Source of the DNA: Pseudomonas synxantha
Lineage (GTDB): Bacteria; Pseudomonadota; Gammaproteobacteria; Pseudomonadales; Pseudomonadaceae
Direction: 5' to 3'
Length of the DNA stretch: 64,000 nt
Assembly (NCBI RefSeq): GCF_900105675.1
Contig: NZ_LT629786.1
Coordinates: 4,154,001-4,218,000 of the forward strand
How positions within the stretch are numbered: position 1 is the stretch's first letter; each line of letters starts with the position of its first letter. A program made the translations under genes and the position numbers. Under the pieces are notes generated by a model. That model did not search any database. It had not been told where the DNA came from and saw nothing but the letters and a program-made list of their open reading frames with translations. This document shows, one piece after another, positions 16,104-24,961 of this stretch.

Positions 16104-16295
16104 TCAATCCTTGATCAGCCGAACCTCGCATGGTCGCGGCCCGGCTACGTTTGTAAGCGACACACGAATCTCGTTGCGGGCCTTGAGCAATTCGTCGGTA
16201 AAGCGGTATTCCACTGTGCGGTCGCTATCGAGCACGGTCTTTTCAGCAGCGATGGCGCGCTCAATGGCTTCGAAGTGCTTTGGCGTGAAGGACAA
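16104..16295 (-). CDS. small phage gpW-like head-tail connector, possible remnant
   Basis: The 63-residue frame SFTPKHFEAIERAIAAEKTV then LDSDRTVEYRFTDELLKARN resembles gpW-type head-tail joining proteins, which share the pattern of an early helix, V-x-Y-x-D-R-T-V-x-Y and a second helix. Only a TTG start (16295) is available, without a ribosome site. It sits next to the dam remnant, so it is probably left over from the same prophage rather than an active gene. Confidence 0.4.
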   Translation of the reverse strand: MSFTPKHFEAIERAIAAEKTVLDSDRTVEYRFTDELLKARNEIRVSLTNVAGPRPCEVRLIKD

Positions 16296-16454
16296 TGAAC
16301 AAGCTTCTAATAATCCGGGGGAATAACAAAGAGTGCTAAGAATTATAAAAAACTGTCATTTCCGACAGTTACAAATCCTATACAAATCATGCCAACTAAT
16401 ACTCACAACAAAAACCACCAATAAAAGATTTCGTAATATGTGAGGAGATTTAAG

Positions 16455-16778
16455 ATGACCTATGTAGTGACTGACAACTGTATAAACTGCAAATATACCG
16501 ACTGCGTTATGGTATGCCCGGTAAATTGCTTTCACGAGGGTCCAAATTTTCTAGTAATAGATCCTGATGAATGCGTCGATTGCGAAGCGTGCGTACAAGA
16601 ATGCCCAGCGGGTGCTATTCTCCACGAAGACGCACTACCTCTTGAAATGAAAAATTTCAAAGAACTCAATGCTGAATTAGCTAGGGGCTGGCCAAAAATC
16701 ACCAGAAACAAACCTGAACTTCCAGATGCTTATCGATGGGTGAATATGGATAACAAACTTGAACTTTTAATACGTTGA
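16455..16778 (+). CDS. second 7Fe-8S ferredoxin (FdxA paralogue)
   Basis: ATG 16455 has GAGGAG 7 bases upstream. The 107-residue protein keeps all nine cysteines of the Azotobacter-type ferredoxin I family (Cys 9, 12, 17, 21, 25, 40, 43, 46 and 50), so it should bind a 3Fe-4S and a 4Fe-4S cluster and carry electrons in the cytoplasm. It is clearly related to the core fdxA at 20740 but diverged, especially at the C-terminus ([10 protein letters not shown]). The gene is AT-rich, unlike its neighbours, and lies between the direct repeats, pointing to acquisition. Confidence 0.88.
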   Translation: MTYVVTDNCINCKYTDCVMVCPVNCFHEGPNFLVIDPDECVDCEACVQECPAGAILHEDALPLEMKNFKELNAELARGWPKITRNKPELPDAYRWVNMDNKLELLIR

Positions 16779-17256
16779 TATAAGTAAATCCACCTTTCGC
16801 CTGCTTATCGTCTCTTAAGATAGCCGCTACTGGCTACGACGTTGTAAAGGTGAACTTACGCGTACAGGCACGCCAACTACAACTGCCGGCACCTGTTGCG
16901 ACGGACTGTTCAATACTGGCGCAGTTTATTCGTTATCGTCGACAACGCTCATCCTGAACAGGATTTATGCATAGCGACTCATCAAACAAACCAGATTGCA
17001 CCAGTGTCTGGCGTACCCGCGCCCAATCATGTTCCTGATACCGATTAATGCCGAGGTAATGCGCCATCGTGAAGCAATACACCTTCAGAATAAGGGGACG
17101 CATTTATTTTCCATCGGTAATCCACTCCTTTCGTATCAGCATCAGCAACGTGGACAATCCACGCCCCCAGTTGCGCGCCCCCCACCATCACGCTAATCTC
17201 CCTTCGTCGCTGCAAATTCAGCGACCGGGCGTGAGAACCCGAGTCAATCAAGGCGC
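16779..17256. other. gap downstream of the second ferredoxin gene
   Basis: No firm gene is seen. A 44-codon minus-strand frame at 16933-17067 (MAHYLGINRYQEHDWARVRQ at its start) has a clean ATG and stop but only a weak ribosome site. The end of the stretch contains CAATCAAGGC at 17245-17254, complementary to the loop of the C4-like RNA downstream. Confidence 0.35.
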
Positions 17257-17291
17257 AAAGCGCCCAAGAACCCTATCGCGGCGCTTTTTTT
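17257..17291 (+). terminator. terminator upstream of the C4-like RNA
   Basis: AAAGCGCC and GGCGCTTT are perfect 8-base arms followed by a T run. It stands between an upstream copy of the target sequence (17245-17254) and the structured RNA. Confidence 0.75.
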
Positions 17292-17311
17292 CGTCTGCGA
17301 TATCGTTTTAT

Positions 17312-17388
17312 GGCGGCTGTGCGTGGGAGACCCTCGGGTCTACCGGTTGCCTTGATTGCCGGTTTCTCACCCTGCGCACAGCTGCCAC
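17312..17388 (+). ncRNA. C4-like antisense RNA
   Basis: GGCGGCTGTGCG pairs with CGCACAGCTGCC (11 of 12) to close a three-way structure. The first inner hairpin is GACC-CTCG-GGTC, and the second is ACCGG...CCGGT with the loop GCCTTGATTG. CCTTGATT of that loop is complementary to AATCAAGG at 17423-17430, which covers the ribosome site AAGGAG of the coupled leader peptide. In phages P1 and P7, C4 RNA blocks a small open frame coupled to the antirepressor gene in the same way. I infer a C4-type RNA; the exact ends are estimated. Confidence 0.65.
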
Positions 17389-17441
17389 CCAAATCTGTGA
17401 GAAGGTTCGTGGCAGTTCCTCAAATCAAGGAGCTTTCACTT

Positions 17442-17519
17442 ATGTGCTTCTATGTTTACCGCACCAAACGGCGTCACCCTTCTCGATTCATTTCCTCCAT
17501 GCTCGGAGGTGCTGTATGA
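17442..17519 (+). CDS. 25-residue leader peptide coupled to the DUF3077 gene
   Basis: ATG 17442 follows AAGGAG (17427-17432) by 9 bases and encodes MCFYVYRTKRRHPSRFISSM then LGGAV. Its TGA overlaps the ATG of the next gene (ATGA), the hallmark of translational coupling. The ribosome site is complementary to the loop of the RNA at 17312-17388, so pairing would shut off the peptide and with it DUF3077. The role parallels orfX before ant in phages P1/P7. Confidence 0.65.
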   Translation: MCFYVYRTKRRHPSRFISSMLGGAV

Positions 17520-17791
17520 ATTCTGTGCAAGACCTGACCACCCTCGGCGTCACCCCCTTCTCCTTTCACTCCGACCAACCTCTATTCCGCGTTAACAGTG
17601 GTGTTTCCCTGCAAGAAGCCTTGCACCACGCCTCCAATCTTCTCCACGTCGCCAAGCTGCTCGCAGAAGATGCGGCGATGACCAAGGAGACGGACCGTTA
17701 TGCCTGGGCTTCGCATTACTTGCAGGAAATGGTCAAGGCGGTGGTTGATGATGTGGTGAAGGTGTTGGATTCGCCGGTTAATACTCAGTAA
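17516..17791 (+). CDS. DUF3077 family protein
   Basis: The 91-residue protein (MNSVQDLTTLGVTPFSFHSD, then FRVNSGVSLQEALHHASNLL) belongs to a small soluble family common in Pseudomonas and of unknown function. It has a GGAGG site and an ATGA overlap with the leader peptide. Members of the family often lie behind the same structured leader. Its last 57 codons are duplicated at 15290-15463. An antirepressor-like role would fit the C4 arrangement but is unproven. Confidence 0.75.
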   Translation: MNSVQDLTTLGVTPFSFHSDQPLFRVNSGVSLQEALHHASNLLHVAKLLAEDAAMTKETDRYAWASHYLQEMVKAVVDDVVKVLDSPVNTQ

Positions 17792-17896
17792 GCCGCGAAA
17801 ATAAAAAAGGCGGGTAACCGCTAACCTGTAGCGGCGCCGCTCCTTTAATGGTGAATGTCGGGGCGGCACCGCTTTTGCTTTTTACCTATCCGTTTG
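17618..17896. repeat. 279-bp direct repeat, right copy
   Basis: Near-identical to 15290-15568. It comprises the 3' part of the intact DUF3077 gene, a GC-rich hairpin region (GCGGCGCCGC) and the TACCTATCCGTT tail, ending about 110 bases before mutS. Confidence 0.9.
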
Positions 17897-18005
17897 CGAC
17901 CTGCGTCCTCCCGACCTCGCGTGTTAACCTTGCCGCCATCGCAAAAAATGCTGGGCCAAGCGCCCCCTTTGCCCCATCACTTTCAACGAATTTGCCTACT
18001 ACCCA

Positions 18006-20597
18006 ATGAGTAAAAACACTTCAGACCTGTCCTCCCACACTCCGATGATGCAGCAGTACTGGCGCCTGAAAAACCAGCACCCTGATCAGTTGATGTTCTA
18101 TCGCATGGGCGACTTCTACGAGATCTTCTATGAAGACGCGAAGAAGGCCGCCAAGCTGCTGGACATTACCCTGACCGCCCGCGGGCAGTCGGCGGGGCAG
18201 TCGATTCCGATGTGTGGGATTCCTTATCACTCGTTGGAAGGCTACTTGGTCAAACTGGTGAAGCTGGGCGAGTCGGTGGTGATCTGTGAGCAGATCGGTG
18301 ACCCGGCCACCAGCAAAGGGCCGGTGGAACGCCAGGTGGTGCGCATCATCACCCCAGGCACGGTGAGTGATGAGGCGTTGCTGGATGAGCGTCGCGACAA
18401 CCTGATCGCTGCGGTATTGGGCGATGAGCGTCTGTTCGGCCTGTCGGTGCTGGATATCACCAGTGGCAATTTCAGTGTGCTGGAGATCAAGGGCTGGGAG
18501 AACCTGCTGGCGGAGCTTGAGCGCATCAATCCGGTGGAGTTGTTGATCCCGGATGATTGGCCCAAGGACTTGCCCGCCGAGAAGCGTCGTGGGACCAAGC
18601 GTCGTGCGCCGTGGGATTTCGAGCGTGATTCGGCACTGAAAAGTCTGTGTCAGCAGTTCTCGGTGCAAGACCTTAAAGGTTTTGGCTGTGAAACCCTGAC
18701 ATTGGCCATCGGCGCCGCCGGTTGCCTGCTCAGCTATGCCAAGGAAACCCAGCGCACCGCCCTGCCGCATTTGCGCAGTCTGCGTCATGAGCGTCTGGAC
18801 GATACCGTGGTGCTCGATGGCGCCAGCCGTCGCAACCTGGAGCTGGACACTAACCTGGCCGGTGGGCGCGATAACACCCTGCAATCGGTGGTCGACCGTT
18901 GCCAGACCGCCATGGGCAGCCGCTTGCTGACCCGTTGGCTGAACCGTCCGCTACGGGACTTGACCGTGCTGCAAGCGCGTCAGACGTCTATTACCTGCCT
19001 GCTCGACGGCTATCGCTTTGAAAAACTGCAGCCGCAACTGAAAGAAATCGGCGATATCGAACGTATCCTGGCGCGGATCGGCCTGCGTAACGCGCGGCCC
19101 CGTGACCTGGCGCGCCTGCGTGATGCCTTGAGCGCCCTGCCGCAGTTGCAAGTGGCGATGACCGAGCTGGACACGCCGCACCTGCAACAGCTGGCGGTGA
19201 CTGCCGGCACTTACCCGGACCTCGCGGCACTGCTGGAAAAAGCCATCATCGACAACCCGCCCGCGATCATCCGTGATGGCGGCGTGTTGAAAACCGGCTA
19301 TGACAGCGAGCTGGATGAGCTGCAGTCCCTGAGCGAAAACGCCGGGCAGTTCCTGATTGACCTGGAAGCCCGCGAAAAAGCCCGCACCGGCTTGGCGAAC
19401 CTTAAAGTCGGTTACAACCGTGTCCACGGTTACTTTATTGAGCTGCCGAGCAAGCAAGCCGAGTCGGCGCCTATCGACTATCAACGTCGCCAGACCCTCA
19501 AGGGCGCCGAGCGTTTTATCACCCCGGAGCTCAAGGAGTTCGAAGACAAGGCGCTGTCAGCCAAAAGCCGCGCCCTGGCCCGCGAAAAGATGCTCTACGA
19601 AGCCTTGCTCGAGGACCTGATCAGCCGCCTGGCGCCATTGCAGGACACCGCCGCCGCCCTGGCGGAGCTGGATGTACTGAGCAACCTCGCCGAACGAGCG
19701 CTGAACCTTGACCTGAACTGTCCACGGTTTGTCAGCGAGCCCTGCATGCGCATTGTGCAAGGCCGACACCCTGTGGTGGAGCAGGTATTGACCACGCCAT
19801 TCGTCGCCAACGATCTGTCGCTGGACGACGATACACGCATGTTGGTGATCACCGGTCCGAACATGGGCGGTAAATCTACCTACATGCGCCAGACCGCGTT
19901 AATCGTGTTGCTGGCGCATATCGGCAGCTTTGTGCCGGCAGCCAGTTGCGAGCTGTCCCTGGTGGACCGTATTTTCACGCGGATCGGTTCCAGTGATGAC
20001 CTGGCCGGCGGCCGTTCGACCTTCATGGTGGAAATGAGCGAGACCGCCAACATCTTGCACAACGCCACCGAGCGTAGCCTGGTGCTGATGGATGAAGTGG
20101 GCCGCGGCACCAGCACCTTCGACGGCCTGTCCCTGGCCTGGGCGGCGGCCGAGCGCCTGGCGCATTTGCGCGCCTATACGCTGTTTGCCACCCACTACTT
20201 CGAACTGACGGTGCTGCCGGAAAGCGAACCGCTGGTAGCCAACGTGCACCTCAATGCCACTGAGCACAATGAGCGCATCGTGTTCCTGCACCATGTGCTG
20301 CCAGGGCCAGCCAGCCAGAGTTACGGCCTGGCCGTGGCGCAGCTGGCCGGTGTGCCGAACGACGTGATCACCCGCGCCCGCGAGCACCTCAGCCGCCTGG
20401 AAACCACAGCCCTGCCCCATGAAACGGTGGTCACCAGCCCCGCCAAGGCCAGTAAGAAACCTGCAGCGCCGCACCAGAGCGATCTGTTCGCCAGCCTGCC
20501 CCATCCGGTACTGGATGAGTTGTCCAAGCTTGATCTGGATGACTTGACACCACGTAAAGCGCTCGAAATGTTATATGCACTGAAGACTCGGATATAA
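18006..20597 (+). CDS. mutS: DNA mismatch repair protein MutS
   Basis: The 863-residue protein has the full MutS layout. The N-terminal mismatch-binding domain contains the Phe-x-Glu wedge ([20 protein letters not shown]). Connector, core and clamp domains follow, then the ATPase with Walker [14 protein letters not shown] near residue 617, [16 protein letters not shown] and FATHYFEL. It recognises mispairs and recruits MutL. Tailocin clusters of P. fluorescens strains lie between mutS and cinA-recA, which agrees with the phage genes to its left. ATG 18006 gives the usual N-terminus. Confidence 0.98.
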   Translation: MSKNTSDLSSHTPMMQQYWRLKNQHPDQLMFYRMGDFYEIFYEDAKKAAKLLDITLTARGQSAGQSIPMCGIPYHSLEGYLVKLVKLGESVVICEQIGDPATSKGPVERQVVRIITPGTVSDEALLDERRDNLIAAVLGDERLFGLSVLDITSGNFSVLEIKGWENLLAELERINPVELLIPDDWPKDLPAEKRRGTKRRAPWDFERDSALKSLCQQFSVQDLKGFGCETLTLAIGAAGCLLSYAKETQRTALPHLRSLRHERLDDTVVLDGASRRNLELDTNLAGGRDNTLQSVVDRCQTAMGSRLLTRWLNRPLRDLTVLQARQTSITCLLDGYRFEKLQPQLKEIGDIERILARIGLRNARPRDLARLRDALSALPQLQVAMTELDTPHLQQLAVTAGTYPDLAALLEKAIIDNPPAIIRDGGVLKTGYDSELDELQSLSENAGQFLIDLEAREKARTGLANLKVGYNRVHGYFIELPSKQAESAPIDYQRRQTLKGAERFITPELKEFEDKALSAKSRALAREKMLYEALLEDLISRLAPLQDTAAALAELDVLSNLAERALNLDLNCPRFVSEPCMRIVQGRHPVVEQVLTTPFVANDLSLDDDTRMLVITGPNMGGKSTYMRQTALIVLLAHIGSFVPAASCELSLVDRIFTRIGSSDDLAGGRSTFMVEMSETANILHNATERSLVLMDEVGRGTSTFDGLSLAWAAAERLAHLRAYTLFATHYFELTVLPESEPLVANVHLNATEHNERIVFLHHVLPGPASQSYGLAVAQLAGVPNDVITRAREHLSRLETTALPHETVVTSPAKASKKPAAPHQSDLFASLPHPVLDELSKLDLDDLTPRKALEMLYALKTRI

Positions 20598-20739
20598 CGC
20601 AGACGCTTGCAAGCTGGTAGACTCTCGCGCGGTTTGGGATGCTGTGGGCTTTTAGCCTGGCCTGCAGACTATCGCTCCCAAACCTCGCGAGCCCCGCCGG
20701 AAGGGGTTTCGCTGCCGCCGCCTGAGGAGAAAATTAGAA

Positions 20740-21063
20740 ATGACCTTCGTCGTCACCGACAACTGCATCAAGTGCAAGTACACCGACTGCGTAGAAGTGT
20801 GTCCGGTGGACTGCTTCTACGAAGGCCCGAACTTCCTGGTTATCCACCCGGATGAGTGCATTGACTGCGCCCTGTGTGAGCCGGAATGCCCGGCCGTCGC
20901 GATTTTCTCCGAGGACGAAGTCCCGGCGGAGATGCAGGAGTTTATTCAGTTGAACGTCGAGCTGGCGGAGATCTGGCCGAATATCACTGAGAAGAAAGAT
21001 CCGCTGCCCGATGCCGCGGAGTGGGATGGCAAGAAAGGTAAGATTGCAGACCTCGAACGCTGA
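20740..21063 (+). CDS. fdxA: 7Fe-8S ferredoxin FdxA (core copy)
   Basis: The 107-residue protein ([32 protein letters not shown]) carries the nine conserved cysteines and the family length. GAGGAG precedes ATG 20740. Directly downstream of mutS, as in other pseudomonads. Its partner enzyme is unknown. A strong terminator follows, then the convergent rsmZ gene. Confidence 0.95.
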   Translation: MTFVVTDNCIKCKYTDCVEVCPVDCFYEGPNFLVIHPDECIDCALCEPECPAVAIFSEDEVPAEMQEFIQLNVELAEIWPNITEKKDPLPDAAEWDGKKGKIADLER

Positions 21064-21080
21064 TAGCGTCGCCGCCCTCC

Positions 21081-21107
21081 AAAAGGCCCCTTGCGGGCCT
21101 TTTTGCG
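21081..21107 (+). terminator. terminator after fdxA
   Basis: AAAAGGCCC-CTTGC-GGGCC is followed by a T run (TTTTTGCG), 18 bases after the fdxA stop. Confidence 0.9.
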
Positions 21108-21141
21108 TTTCTGAAGGACGTGTTTTACTTTTCTGCAGGCG

Positions 21142-21275
21142 AAAAAAGGGGCGGTATGACCCGCCCACATTTTTTCCCTAGTCCCTTTATTCCTTTTTCA
21201 TCGTCCTGATGAATCGCATCCTGCGACGTTCCCTCAAACCATCGTTCCTTGATGGCTGTGTCAATCCGTGGACAC
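21142..21275 (-). ncRNA. rsmZ: RsmZ small regulatory RNA
   Basis: The minus-strand segment begins with a GTGTCC...GACAC stem. It then has GGA motifs exposed in hairpin loops: CCATC-AAGGAAC-GATGG, TCGC-AGGAT-GCGA and TCATC-AGGAC-GATGA, plus free AGGGAAC, AAGGAA and AGGGA. It ends in a terminator hairpin GGGCGG...CCGCCC and T run. This is the design of RsmZ, which titrates the translational repressor RsmA/RsmE. Place next to fdxA agrees with P. aeruginosa, where rsmZ lies between fdxA and rpoS; no rpoS follows here. A -10 (TAAGAT) and -35 (TTGAAC, 16-base spacer) precede it. Ends are estimates. Confidence 0.9.
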
Positions 21276-21446
21276 AGGACTGATCTTAGAGAGTTCAATG
21301 AGAAGTTCAACGGGATCCAACGTGCGAACTGACACGCGCCCACATCAAAATTAAGATAAATAATTGTTATATTTCAAATAGATAGAAAAAACTCGCACGC
21401 ATTTGAGACGTACACACCCAGCAAAAAAACCAAACACTTACGAGAA

Positions 21447-21464
21447 AGTAAGCGAATGCTTACA
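21447..21464 (-). promoter_or_regulatory. GacA box (upstream activating sequence of rsmZ)
   Basis: On the minus strand TGTAAG-CATTCG-CTTACT matches TGTAAG-N6-CTTACA in 11 of 12 defined positions. It is centred about 180 bases upstream of the predicted rsmZ start, the usual distance. Confidence 0.85.
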
Positions 21465-21514
21465 CGCCCAATTGAATAATGCGCGAAGTCGCGTGCTTGA
21501 CCTGTGAGCGGGCC

Positions 21515-21545
21515 AAAAAAAGCCCCGACCACGTCGAGGCTTTTG
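21515..21545 (-). terminator. terminator after apbC
   Basis: On the minus strand AAAGCCTCGACG...GTCGGGGCTTT ends in a T run, 14 bases past the apbC stop. Confidence 0.85.
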
Positions 21546-21558
21546 TCCGTCGACTGGA

Positions 21559-22653
21559 TCAGTCGTCGCTGACCGTAATGGTCGGCATCGCCGGGGCAGC
21601 TGCTTCCTGCAACACGATGCGCGCCCCCACATGACGGGCCAGTTCCTGATAGATCATCGCAACCTGCCCATCGGGTTCGGCCGCAACAGTGGGTTTACCG
21701 CCATCGGCCTGTTCGCGGATATCCATCGACAGTGGCAACGAGGCGAGCAGTTCGACGCCGTATTGTGTCGCGAGCTTCTCACCCCCGCCCTCACCAAACA
21801 GATGCTCGGCATGACCACAGTTGGAGCAGATGTGTACCGCCATGTTTTCCACGACGCCCAGCACCGGAATATTGACCTTGCGGAACATCTCCACGCCTTT
21901 CCTGGCGTCCAGCAGCGCCAGGTCCTGAGGGGTGGTAACGATCACCGCCCCCGCCACCGGGACTTTCTGCGCCAGGGTGAGCTGGATGTCGCCAGTGCCT
22001 GGCGGCATGTCGATTACCAGGTAGTCGAGGTCGCCCCAGGCCGTCTGCGTGACCAGTTGCAGCAACGCACCGGAGACCATCGGCCCCCGCCAGACCATCG
22101 GTGTATTGTCATCGGTGAGAAAGGCCATGGACATCACTTCCACGCCCAGCGACTCGATGGGTACAAACCATTTCTGGTCCTTGACCTTCGGCCGCGTGCC
22201 TTCGGCGATACCGAACATCACGCCCTGGCTCGGCCCGTAGATATCGGCGTCGAGAATACCCACCCGTGCACCTTCCCGGGCCAGGGCCAGGGCCAGGTTG
22301 GCCGCGGTGGTGGATTTACCCACGCCCCCCTTGCCGGAGGCCACCGCCACCACGTTCTTGACGTTGGCCAGGCCCGGGATCTGCGCCTGAGCCTTGTGCG
22401 GCGCGATCACACACCGGATGTCGACCTTGGCCGAAGCCACGCCATCCAGGCCCTCGATGCCCATTTGCAACATCTGCGCCCAGCCGCTCTTGAACAGGCC
22501 GGCGGCATAGCCCAGCTCCAGTTGTACCGACACCTGGTCACCCTGGACCTCGATGGCACGTACGCAACCGGCACTGACCGGGTCCTGGTTCAAATAAGGG
22601 TCGGTGTATTGGCGAAGAACGGCTTCCACCGCTGCGCGATTGACGGCGCTCAT
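21559..22653 (-). CDS. apbC: iron-sulfur cluster carrier ApbC / Mrp
   Basis: The 364-residue protein has an N-terminal DUF59-like domain (VLRQYTDPYLNQDPVSAG), then a deviant Walker A GKGGVGKSTTAANLAL at about residue 109, DYLVIDMPPGTGDIQLT, and the CSNCGH Cys-x-x-Cys near residue 275 that holds the transferable Fe-S cluster in Mrp/NBP35-type scaffolds. It delivers Fe-S clusters to target proteins. It diverges from metG, which is the usual neighbour in gammaproteobacteria. Confidence 0.95.
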   Translation of the reverse strand: MSAVNRAAVEAVLRQYTDPYLNQDPVSAGCVRAIEVQGDQVSVQLELGYAAGLFKSGWAQMLQMGIEGLDGVASAKVDIRCVIAPHKAQAQIPGLANVKNVVAVASGKGGVGKSTTAANLALALAREGARVGILDADIYGPSQGVMFGIAEGTRPKVKDQKWFVPIESLGVEVMSMAFLTDDNTPMVWRGPMVSGALLQLVTQTAWGDLDYLVIDMPPGTGDIQLTLAQKVPVAGAVIVTTPQDLALLDARKGVEMFRKVNIPVLGVVENMAVHICSNCGHAEHLFGEGGGEKLATQYGVELLASLPLSMDIREQADGGKPTVAAEPDGQVAMIYQELARHVGARIVLQEAAAPAMPTITVSDD

Positions 22654-22825
22654 GGGCTACTCCCGAAAAAAGACTGACTGAAACAGGCGGCTATCCTAAC
22701 CGTTCCGGCCGGCGAACGGCATGCTTTCTGAGGCGCCGAAAATTCTGAAACAGCCTCACGGGGTGAAATAAATTTCCCGGCGCTTTATAGTGGCCGACCT
22801 CCGTTTCATCAAGTAGCCGAGCCCC

Positions 22826-24877
22826 ATGTCCGAGCCACGCAAGATCCTCGTCACCAGCGCCCTGCCCTATGCCAATGGTTCCATCCATCTTGGCCATATG
22901 CTTGAGTACATCCAGACCGATATGTGGGTGCGCTTCCAGAAGCATCGCGGCAATCAATGCATTTATGTCTGCGCGGACGACGCCCACGGTTCGGCCATCA
23001 TGTTGCGCGCCGAAAAGGAAGGCATCACCCCGGAACAACTGATCGCCAACGTGCAGGCTGAACACAGCGCCGACTTTGCCGAGTTCCTGGTGGACTTCGA
23101 CAACTTCCACTCGACCCATTCCGAAGAAAACCGCGAGCTGTCGAGCCAGATCTACAAGCGCCTGCGTGACGCCGGGCACATTGCCACGCGCTCGATCACC
23201 CAGTATTTCGACCCGGACAAGAAAATGTTCCTGGCCGACCGCTTCATCAAGGGCACCTGCCCGAAATGCGGCACCGAAGACCAGTACGGCGACAACTGCG
23301 AAAAGTGCGGTGCCACCTACGCGCCGACTGACCTGAAGAATCCGAAATCGGCCATTTCAGGTGCCACCCCGGTGCTCAAGGATTCCCAGCACTTCTTCTT
23401 CAAGCTCCCGGATTTCCAGCAGATGCTGCAAACCTGGACCCGCAGCGGCACCCTGCAGGACGCGGTGGCCAACAAGATCGCCGAGTGGCTGGATGCTGGC
23501 CTGCAACAGTGGGACATCTCCCGCGATGCGCCTTACTTCGGTTTCGAGATCCCGGACGAGCCGGGCAAATACTTCTATGTGTGGCTGGATGCGCCGATCG
23601 GCTACATGGCCAGCTTCAAGAATCTGTGCGACCGCACGCCGGAGCTGGACTTCGACGCGTTCTGGGCCAAGGACTCCACCGCCGAGCTGTACCACTTCAT
23701 CGGCAAGGACATCGTCAACTTCCACGCGCTGTTCTGGCCAGCGATGCTTGAAGGCTCGGGCTACCGCAAGCCAACCGGCATCGCTGTGCATGGCTATCTG
23801 ACGGTCAACGGCCAGAAGATGTCCAAGTCTCGCGGCACCTTCATCAAGGCGCGCACCTACCTGGATCACCTGTCGCCGGAATACCTGCGCTATTACTACG
23901 CCTCCAAGCTGGGCCGTGGCGTCGACGACCTGGACCTGAACCTGGAAGATTTCGTACAAAAGGTCAACTCGGACCTGGTCGGCAAAGTCGTCAACATCGC
24001 CAGCCGTTGCGCCGGGTTTATCCACAAGGGCAACGCCGGTGTAATGGTGGCGGAAAACGCTGCGCCGGAACTGACTGAAGCCTTCCTGGCGGCCGCGCCA
24101 AGCATTGCCGACGCCTATGAAGCCCGCGACTTTGCCCGCGCCATGCGCGAGATCATGGGCCTGGCCGACCGTGCCAACGCCTGGATTGCCGACAAAGCGC
24201 CCTGGTCGCTGAACAAGCAGGAAGGCAAAGAAGCTGAAGTCCAGGCGATCTGCTCCACCGGCATCAACCTGTTCCGCCAGTTGGTGATCTTCCTCAAGCC
24301 GGTCCTGCCATTGCTGGCCGCCGACGCCGAGGCGTTCCTCAATGTGGCTCCCTTGACCTGGGCCGACCACGCCACGTGGCTCAGCAACCATCAGTTGAAC
24401 GCGTTCAAGCCGCTGATGACCCGTATCGACCCGGTGAAAGTCCAGGCCATGACCGACGCTTCGAAAGAAGACCTGATTGCCAGCCAGACCGATACCGGGC
24501 AATCCTCACCTGCGGGCAATGGCGAACTGGCCAAGGACCCGATTTCCCCGGAAATCGATTTCGACGCCTTTGCCGCCGTGGACCTGCGCGTGGCGCTGAT
24601 TATCAAGGCCGAAGCCGTGGAAGGTGCCGACAAGCTGCTGCGCCTGACGCTGGACATCGGTGACGAACAGCGCAACGTGTTCTCCGGGATCAAGAGCGCT
24701 TATCCGGACCCGTCCAAGCTCGATGGTCGCCTGACCATGATGATTGCCAACCTCAAGCCACGGAAAATGAAGTTTGGCATTTCCGAAGGCATGGTGATGG
24801 CAGCTGGCCCCGGAGGCGAGGAAATCTACCTGCTGAGCCCGGACAGCGGCGCCAAGCCGGGTCAACGTATCAAGTAA
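22826..24877 (+). CDS. metG: methionyl-tRNA synthetase
   Basis: The 683-residue class I synthetase has [18 protein letters not shown] with the HLGH (HIGH-type) motif, a four-cysteine zinc knuckle ([17 protein letters not shown]), KMSKSRG near residue 333, and a C-terminal tRNA-binding domain ([20 protein letters not shown]) that makes the enzyme dimeric. ATG 22826 fits the start of the family. Confidence 0.98.
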   Translation: MSEPRKILVTSALPYANGSIHLGHMLEYIQTDMWVRFQKHRGNQCIYVCADDAHGSAIMLRAEKEGITPEQLIANVQAEHSADFAEFLVDFDNFHSTHSEENRELSSQIYKRLRDAGHIATRSITQYFDPDKKMFLADRFIKGTCPKCGTEDQYGDNCEKCGATYAPTDLKNPKSAISGATPVLKDSQHFFFKLPDFQQMLQTWTRSGTLQDAVANKIAEWLDAGLQQWDISRDAPYFGFEIPDEPGKYFYVWLDAPIGYMASFKNLCDRTPELDFDAFWAKDSTAELYHFIGKDIVNFHALFWPAMLEGSGYRKPTGIAVHGYLTVNGQKMSKSRGTFIKARTYLDHLSPEYLRYYYASKLGRGVDDLDLNLEDFVQKVNSDLVGKVVNIASRCAGFIHKGNAGVMVAENAAPELTEAFLAAAPSIADAYEARDFARAMREIMGLADRANAWIADKAPWSLNKQEGKEAEVQAICSTGINLFRQLVIFLKPVLPLLAADAEAFLNVAPLTWADHATWLSNHQLNAFKPLMTRIDPVKVQAMTDASKEDLIASQTDTGQSSPAGNGELAKDPISPEIDFDAFAAVDLRVALIIKAEAVEGADKLLRLTLDIGDEQRNVFSGIKSAYPDPSKLDGRLTMMIANLKPRKMKFGISEGMVMAAGPGGEEIYLLSPDSGAKPGQRIK

Positions 24878-24889
24878 GTCCAGCAAAAT

Positions 24890-24915
24890 GCCCCGTTTCA
24901 ACGACGGGGCTTTTC
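24890..24915 (+). terminator. terminator after metG
   Basis: GCCCCGT-TTCAACG-ACGGGGC is followed by TTTTC, 13 bases past the stop codon. Confidence 0.85.
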
Positions 24916-24961
24916 AGCTTGCCCACCTCACAGGGCCGGGCGTCAACGCTATGATCAAAGC

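Noticed and set aside
21125..21343. 72-codon minus-strand frame downstream of fdxA
   Set aside because: The GGA-rich hairpins, promoter and terminator show that this DNA is rsmZ; the frame runs through the terminator.
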